A DNA stretch of 64,000 nt from Neoarius graeffei (lineage: Eukaryota > Chordata > Actinopteri > Siluriformes > Ariidae), in NCBI RefSeq assembly GCF_027579695.1, contig NC_083577.1, positions 40,553,198 through 40,617,197 on the forward strand. Direction: 5' to 3'. The stretch's first letter is position 1. Each line of letters begins with the position of its first letter. The notes below the pieces were generated by a model, which ran no database searches, was not told where the DNA came from, and saw only the letters and a list, made by a program, of their open reading frames with translations. Below, in pieces: positions 46,101-64,000 of the stretch. A program made the position numbers and the translations under genes.

Positions 46101-49100
46101 ATTAGTGTCATCGGATCACCACAGAGAACACTTTTTAAATTTTGTTTCCATGTTGATTCATTTTTTTAAAATGCCTTTTTGGTCCATTTTAGGGCTGTTT
46201 TGGCATGTTATACTGTTCCACTGTACATTAAACTATAGAACATCATACAAAATCCCACATTTCTAGTGCATTTTGTGCTACAAGATTGATCTCATCTCAT
46301 TATCTCTACCCGCTTTATCCTGTTCTAGAGGGTCGCAGGCAAGCTGGAGCCTATCCCAGCTGACTACGGGCGAAAGGCGGGGTACACCCTGGACAAGTCG
46401 CCAGGTCATCACAGGGCTGACACATAGACACAGACAACCATTCACACTCACACTCACACCTACGCTCAATTTAGAGTCACCAGTTAACCTAACCTGCATG
46501 TCTTTGGACTGTGGGGGAAACCGGAGCACCCGGAGGAAACCCACGCGGACAACATGCAAACTCCGCACAGAAAGGCCCTTGCCGGCCACGGGGCTCGAAC
46601 CCGGACCTTCTTGCTGTGAGGCGACAGCGCTAACCACTACACCACCGTGCCGCCCTCTGCTTAATTTAACATATGCATATAAAGGAGTCATTTATCACCT
46701 GGCAAAAATTTTGCAGTTCTTTAATAATGTGTCTGTCGTTATGCCAAATGACATTTTTGGTCAGTGTTCTCAAAAAGAAACCCAAAAATTCAATCACTGA
46801 TTCTTTTAATGGTATCCATTTTGGTAGTTTCAATCTCTATATATGTAGGAATAATGCACAGAAAAAGTCGTTGACTGTAAGGCACCGACACCTTTCAGCG
46901 TTCAATGAAAATGCTCACTGGGATAATGGAAAAAGCAATGTAGTCTCCGTAGCCCTCTCTAAACTCAGGGTTTAATCAGGGTTAATGAATTTCCCATAAT
47001 GTGTTTATAATTACCATGAGAAGTAAAGGTATAAAAATGCCTTTAGTCATTACAGACTTGAAGTAACTGCACTGAGTAGTGGTTTAATTGAGAAATGTAG
47101 TCTCCATAGCCACCAATTCTTCGTTAGGCATTTCTTTGTTAGAAAAGATATTTGATTCTGTGCTCATTGCCATACAAATTGTATTTCATAATATTTCCAA
47201 TAATACATATTATTTACCAGCTGGGAGGTCCGTACGGTGAAATACCGTGACCAAGGTCTTAAAAGTACTGAGCGAGGCCCTCTGGGCCGAGGTCACAGTA
47301 TTTCACCATACGGACCGACCTTAAGCTGGTAAATAATATATTTATTTTTTTCTTTACCAAATTCTAACAGAAAACGAGATCGCCCGAAAGGGAAAACCGA
47401 GCCGAGCTGCCATTTTGAATCCTCATTCACGGCTGTAACGCAAATAGCTTCCTCCTCGGTATACAAGTGCACTTCCATGGCAGGGAAAAAACTACATTTT
47501 GCCGCCTATGTAGTCCCCTATTTATACAAAATTGAGTCATTCAGGATTCAGCCATGTTTTTGCTCGGCGTTAGCAAGTTACAGGTTTTTAGCTTTTGTCC
47601 TGAAATGTTCTTTTATTTCTTCTTCCTCAGGGTAGTAAAACTCGCTTTCACTGTGAACACTGTCATTATCGCTATTCATGCTGTAAAATTAATGCTATTC
47701 TCCTGAGAAATGCTAGCAAAAATTTATAAGATTTGATAATCTTATAAATAAATCTTATAAATAGATAAAAAAAATGTTGACAAAAAAAATGCTACTATGT
47801 TTGTTGTTGTGAATGAGCGAGTCGCCAGAGGTCCGTATCGTAGTATATGGACCCGCTCGCCAGCCAATCAGAGCGCAGGATTTGATGGAAACCTCATCTC
47901 ATCTCATTATCTCTAGCCGCTTTATCCTGTTCTACAGGGTTGCAGGCGAGCTGGAACCTATCCCAGCTGACTATGGGCAAAAGGCGGGGTACACCCTGGA
48001 CAAGTCGCCAGGTCATCACAGGGCTGACACATAGACACAGACAACCATTCACACTCACATTCACACCTACGGTCAATTTAGAGCCACCAGTTAACCTAAC
48101 CTGCATGTCTTTGGACTGTGGGGGAAACCGGAGCACCCGGAGGAAACCCACGCGGACACGGGGAGAACATGCAAACTCCACACAGAAAGGCCCTCGCCGG
48201 CCACGGGGCTCGAACCCAGACCTTCTTGCTGTGAGGCGACAGCGCTAACCACTACACCACCGTGCCGCCTTGATGGAAACCGCACCGCAAAAAAAAAAAA
48301 AATCTAGTTATACCTTTAAATCTTTTTTTATTCTGTGGAAAAAAAATATACACTGGTGTAGTCTCCATAGCCCCCACCAATTCACCGAAACGGTGGTCTT
48401 GATCAACAGGCCATATCTTCTGAATCAGATGAGGATACCTCATGAAATTTTCACACTGTAATATTAAGATATGTCGAAACAAAATGCACGGACTAAAAAT
48501 CTGACAACTAAACTTTCAAAAAAAAGAAGACCATTTTGGAACAGAAATGTGTACCCTGAGTGAAAAAATGCCGAATGTATAACTCACTTGCTGGAAATAT
48601 TCAGGCCATATTGTCAGGGTTTTTTCTAAAAAAAAAAAAAAAACACACAGTATTCAAGGATTGTTTGTTTAACTATAAAACAAGAGGCACATTATTTCCA
48701 TTCCCCTTCCACCCCCAAATAAAAGGGGAGTAAGAACAGTCATGAGATGAGCTTTACCCTGACGTCCACTGAACAGCCAACAGTCCATGAAGGATTTCCC
48801 AAAACTTGGTTATGGCACAAGAGATGAACTAAAGACGACTTGCCAACACCTGCAAAGCACACAGTCAGCATGAGCAGCTGAACAGGCACTGAGAGAGAGC
48901 GAGCTGGATATGTCAGCCAGCTCCGCACATGAAAACCTGAATATTTGCATTACAGTGTGTCTGCCCTGGGTCATGTCAAAACAGACACCTTGAATCAGAA
49001 ACGGAGTTTTCTAGCTCTTTTAGTTTACCGCTAGAGAATCAACCAAAACTCAGATCACTACATATTAATTCTACTCCCATTTTATAATACACAACCTTAC

Positions 49101-49146
49101 CTGAATCCCCCAGGACTAATACTTTTACTCTGTCAAGCGAAGACAT
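40160..49146 (-). CDS. rabl3: Rab-like protein 3, small GTPase (8 exons, 233 aa)
   Basis: Exons in gene order: 49101-49146, 48758-48849, 44848-44977, 44554-44668, 44158-44308, 43955-44026, 40440-40478, 40160-40216. They total 702 bases including TGA and close in frame. Motifs: P-loop GDSGVGKSS at 13-21, switch II WDVGG at 65-69 (DVGG, not the DTAG of Rabs), G4 as GTKYD at 146-150 instead of NKxD. The protein ends KSLHYD with no prenylation cysteine, all typical of RABL3. In mammals and fish RABL3 binds SmgGDS (RAP1GDS1) and affects KRAS prenylation and lymphoid development (known from the family). The exon 5 donor GTGGGT is weak but fixed by the frame and the NLDCTNP protein match. Introns 2 and 6 hold SINEs, hAT, Tc1-type elements and MITEs. 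It is head to head with dnajb11. Confidence 0.95.
40769..41143 (-). mobile_element. SINE in rabl3 intron 6
   Basis: Full-length copy with perfect 12-bp duplication CATATAAAAATC (40757-40768 and 41144-41155). Confidence 0.95.
41512..41660 (+). mobile_element. 5'-truncated SINE in rabl3 intron 6
   Basis: Only the last 150 bases of the SINE (from GTCTGTGTCTATGTGTCAGC), as expected from incomplete reverse transcription. Confidence 0.88.
42029..42944 (-). mobile_element. hAT transposon with 8-bp duplication, BED-finger relic inside
   Basis: Ends TAGGGATGTCCCGATC and GATCGGGACATCCCTA, flanked by GTTGAAAT at 42021-42028 and 42945-42952. On the - strand, 42424-42708 encodes the start of a ZBED-type transposase ([32 protein letters not shown]), a BED zinc finger lacking a following hAT catalytic domain. 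Non-autonomous. Confidence 0.92.
43233..43946. mobile_element. Tc1/mariner-type MITE in rabl3 intron 6, with inserted SINE
   Basis: The right end CAAACTTTTGACTGGTACTG with TA, and a diverged left end (AGTTTGCACACCCCTACTCA), belong to the family of MITEs ending CAGTACCAGTCAAAAGTTTG seen again at 45335 and 55137. A different tRNA-type SINE interrupts it at 43665-43852. The right edge is only about 8 bp from rabl3 exon 6. Confidence 0.85.
43665..43852 (-). mobile_element. Second SINE family, tRNA head, T-rich side at left
   Basis: Read on the - strand it begins GGGGGCGTCGTGGCTCAGGT with A box TGGCTCAGGTGG and B box GGCTCGATTCC, and ends in an A-rich tail after CCAATAAAGGTGAAAAAAGC. Duplication CATCCATCGTT at 43654-43664 and 43853-43863. 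It is unrelated in body to the abundant SINE. Confidence 0.88.
45110..45292 (-). mobile_element. SINE head fragment in rabl3 intron 2
   Basis: A diverged copy of the tRNA-like head and the middle (ACCGCATGTCTTTGGACTGT to CTACACCATCATGCCG). The tail half is missing. Confidence 0.85.
45335..45850. mobile_element. Tc1/mariner-type MITE in rabl3 intron 2
   Basis: Ends CAGTCCCAGTCAAAAGCATG and CAAACTTTTGACTGGCACTG with TA on both sides (45333-45334, 45851-45852). No coding sequence. Interior similar to 43233 and 55137. Confidence 0.9.
46290..46654 (-). mobile_element. SINE in rabl3 intron 2
   Basis: Full-length copy, CTCATCTCATTATCTCTACC to CACCACCGTGCCGCCC. Confidence 0.92.
47205..48290. mobile_element. 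Palindrome-rich MITE in rabl3 intron 2, split by a SINE
   Basis: 47209-47337 is a hairpin (ATTTACCAGCTGGGAGGTCC against its complement near 47320), and 47812-47885 has a related GTCGCCAGAGGTCCGTATCG motif with an imperfect inverted partner. Both are parts of a fish repeat ending in CCAATCAGAGCGC. The SINE at 47894-48269 interrupts the right end. Exact borders are unsure. Confidence 0.65.
47894..48269 (-). mobile_element. SINE in rabl3 intron 2
   Basis: Full-length copy with perfect 12-bp duplication TTGATGGAAACC (47882-47893 and 48270-48281). Confidence 0.95.
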
Positions 49147-49532
49147 TCTTATTTCCTCTATCAGTAACACAGTTGAGGTTGATAATGAAAAAAGTACTTC
49201 CTGTCGGTTAGACCATTGGACAAAATAAAAGTCTAATAAACTGACAAATTAGTTCAAATGAAGCTGCAGGAGCAGGAAAAATATTTGGCTGGGTATCAAA
49301 TAGCCACTCAGTCCATATATAAACGCACTACTTTGTGTAAAAAAATGATATAAGTGCACTATAATATACGTGCATTATGGTTAGCCGTTCTCATAGGGAC
49401 TTTTGTCTTATTTCCGGTTGGTATGAATACGGGGGCGTGGCTTGAGTGAGAACAGGAAGAGCTTCTAGATAGACAGCACAGAAAGCCGGTGTATTTTTTA
49501 ATTGGATTTTTTTTTGCAAGAAAGAAAGCTTT
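49147..49532. promoter_or_regulatory. Shared promoter region of rabl3 and dnajb11
   Basis: The two start codons face away from each other across 386 bases, so 5' UTRs and promoters must share this stretch. An ETS-type site TTTCCGG (49411) and a GC/KLF-type box GGGGGCGTGG (49431) lie together in the middle. No TATA box was seen near either gene. I looked for an ER-stress element (CCAAT-N9-CCACG) because dnajb11 is a stress gene and did not find a good one. Confidence 0.6.
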
Positions 49533-61669
<12,137 letters not shown>

Positions 61670-63090
61670 CGCACCAGCCAACAAAACCAGGACTGATTGC
61701 CTTGTCAAGTCCCATACACCATATAAAAACACACAAAAAAGAGCAAGCATGGAGGGTTTATTTATTTATCCGGACTGTACTCAGGATAGGTTGTCTGTGC
61801 GTGTGTGGGGTGGTCCCCCTCCCCTTAATTTTATTTTTGATTTGGGACTTTTTCTAAACCATGTTCTAGAAGTAAGGTAATGGAAAGCAGCAGAAACAGT
61901 TTATTAACTTTTTTTTTTTCTTGTTTAAGGCTCTTGTGATAACAGAAACAGTTTCATTGTATTGCAACTTTAACTGTTTTTCCATCTTGGCCAACCACTA
62001 CCCAGTCATGAATCAGCACTGTACAGGAACTGAGCGCAATGAGAGAGACTGAGGCTTTATATCAAAGGACACTTTTTTAAAGAAATACCTGCCTCTGTAC
62101 TGTATGTTGTGAAAGCTGAATATTTCTCTTCCTAATTTTTCAAAAAGGATTTAAATGAATATGGTGTTTATTTGTAGATGTTTACCTGTGTACTTCCTTC
62201 TTGGAGTATTTTCTGGTGTTTTTTTTTTTTTTGGGGGGGGGGGGTATATTTGTTAATTATAAGATACATTTCATTGATCCTTTTCAATTTTTAACATGTC
62301 AGACATCACCTCCATGACTTTGCCTACGATTAAAATTTTGCATCTGCCCCTGTTAAGTCCCATGCTGGTGTGTTTCCACCAAGGGACTGCTGCACCAAAA
62401 TTGCCCAGATGCCCAATAGGAGGAAAGTTTATAATGATCACTAGAAGACCTCAATTAAAGGTTTATAATGATGTTTCAATCTGACTTTCCATTTAAAACA
62501 TTTTCTCTTGTCAGGCCACATGTCCAGCTCAGGGTTACAAACAGTTAATAATGACTGATAGGCTAGGTGTGTGTGTGGGGGGGGGGAATGAGGTGGCTAT
62601 GAAAAACCTAAGGTTGTGTGCACAAGTAACTGATTTATGCTTGTTGGATTTGTCAACTACAATGTACAGACAGTAAATGTTACCAGAACGCATGAAGAGA
62701 AGACATTTAAATTATAAAATCACTAAATAATGAACAGGAAAGCTGTTTTGGATGCCTGTGAGCCAGTGGAGTGTGAAGCAATGTCATTAGTGAGGGTGCT
62801 ACAGTTAAATGGCCTTTTGCATTCACACAGCACTCTGAATTAGGTAAAAAAGAAAAAAAATGCGCAGCCACTTTAAATTGAAAAAAAAAAAAACCTTGGC
62901 TTTCAGAGTTCTCAACAAAGCTATAGTCCATGTCTAACTATAATGCTTTGTCAGGGATCTGTAATAAATATCGTTAGAGTGAAATTTTTTTTTTTTTCAT
63001 CAGAGAAGACATGGGTGTGCAATATAGAGGAGCTGCAAGGTACAATCCAAGTTAGGTAGTGCAAGCAAGGTAACAGGATGACTTTCTCTT
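61670..63090. other. dnajb11 3' UTR and flank
   Basis: The first several hundred bases are probably 3' UTR. Candidate ATTAAA signals are at 62329 and 62454. No further gene or clear transposon is seen. There are several homopolymer runs of T, G and A. Confidence 0.5.
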
Positions 63091-63470
63091 GGGCAGCATG
63101 GTGCTGTAGTGGTTAGCTCTGTCTCCTCACAGCAAGAAGGTTCTGGGTTTGAGCCCAGTGGCCGACGGGGGCCTTTCTGTATGGAGTTTGCATGTTCTCC
63201 CCGTATCTGCATGGGTTTCCTTCACAGTTCAAAGACATGCGGTGAGATTAACATGGGGCAACCTTGTGCTGAAGTGCCCTTGAACAAGGCATCTAACCCC
63301 CAACTGCTCCCTAGGCACTGTCGCATAGCTGCCCACTGCTCTGTGTGTGCGTGCTCATTGCTCACTTGTGTGTCTTCACTGCTTCAGATAGGTTAAATGC
63401 AAAGGATGAATTTCACTGTGTTTGAGTGTGCGCATGACAAAGACAGCTTCTTCTTCTTCTTCTTCTAAAA
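63091..63470 (+). mobile_element. Chimeric SINE with a different tail
   Basis: The head and body (GGGCAGCATGGTGCTGTAGT to TCAAAGACATGC) match the abundant SINE, but from about 63241 the sequence switches to GAAGTGCCCTTGAACAAGGC, TGCCCACTGCTC, AGGATGAATTTCACTGTG and ends in a (CTT)n tail. The second part is typical of another fish SINE, so this is a related family or a template switch. Confidence 0.75.
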
Positions 63471-64000
63471 AGAGAACCAGGGCACAGAGATGGTTATCTG
63501 TTTAGAATGTAATGTCTACCACAAAATCCATCCCAGGAGGGATTATTTTACTGCATTTGAAACTGAGCAAAGGAACTAAAGAAGAAAAACTAAAGAAGGC
63601 ATACTGTGCCTAACTAATGGTTATGGTTATGTAATGCTAAAGTACCACTAATGGTCATTATGAAGTACACAGATAACCATCATTTTATAAGTGATGCACT
63701 AATGATATATTGAGAAATGTCAGATTTCCACTAGTAATCCAAAAGCTCCTTTCTTTCCAAACACATCTTTCTGGTGTTTTGCCAGCTTCATAATATTCAT
63801 AAACTGTGGTATTCAGAACATTTTTTTTTTTCATGCTTAAGATGCATTTGATGGCATGGCTCATGGTCTGTACCTATAAAGCAGTGGTTAACGTGTGAAA
63901 GGTTGCAGTAATGTTGAAATGAAATGCTATTACAGTAATTTCATCTCGGCATTCATTTAGCAATTTATTTGACATTAGAGCAAGCCTTCATTTGTCACAT
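63471..64000. other. Unassigned right end of window
   Basis: AT-rich, no gene or repeat family recognised. Confidence 0.4.

Noticed and set aside
49147-49532. An ER-stress response element in the dnajb11 promoter
   Set aside because: I looked for CCAAT-N9-CCACG and the related ATTGG-N-CCACG on both strands. CGTGG at 49436 is not followed by ATTGG at the required spacing.

Overview
The window looks like teleost fish nuclear DNA. The evidence is vertebrate intron-exon genes with GT-AG introns, AT-rich non-coding DNA, about 18 copies of one roughly 360-bp tRNA-derived fish SINE, several Tc1/mariner, hAT and PIF/Harbinger elements, and a Gmr1-like Ty3/gypsy element of a kind best known from fish. 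The SINE variant (tail repeats of ATGAG, body with CCCCGCCTTTCGCC) reminds me of catfish genomes, but that is only an impression.

Layout. 1-8740 is a nest of mobile elements: an old Tc1-like relic carries a solo LTR (576-997) and a PIF/Harbinger element (1219-7624), which itself carries a broken Gmr1-like LTR element (1443-6353). 8883-33411 is a granzyme-like serine protease cluster: a two-exon relic followed by four apparently intact five-exon genes, each of 254 residues, all on the + strand. Copies 2-4 lie in a tandem array of three units (15453-21650, 21651-27176, 27177-33411). The unit borders are readable to a few bases and cut through a Tc1 transposon on the left. Between copies 1 and 2 are a THAP-domain exon broken by a foldback element and a nearly complete Tc1-like transposon. 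33411-40160 is gene-poor and transposon-rich: a hAT element with a perfect 8-bp target duplication and an internal 14-bp minisatellite, a second Gmr1-like fragment, and a SINE split by a Penelope-like fragment.

40160-61669 holds two housekeeping genes head to head, with 386 bp between start codons. rabl3 is on the - strand (8 exons, 233 residues, a small GTPase of the Rab-like family). dnajb11/ERdj3 is on the + strand (10 exons, 359 residues, the ER-lumen Hsp40 co-chaperone of BiP). Both models close in frame through every junction, and one dnajb11 intron is of the GC-AG type. Their introns are filled with SINEs and DNA transposons, many with readable target-site duplications. 61670-64000 holds the dnajb11 3' flank and a chimeric SINE.

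I found no new multi-gene system. The most interesting biology is the recent amplification of an atypical granzyme-like protease (intact triad but altered residues at the usually fixed positions 197, 214 and 216), and the well-preserved record of how the array formed, including a transposon present in units 1 and 3 but missing from unit 2.
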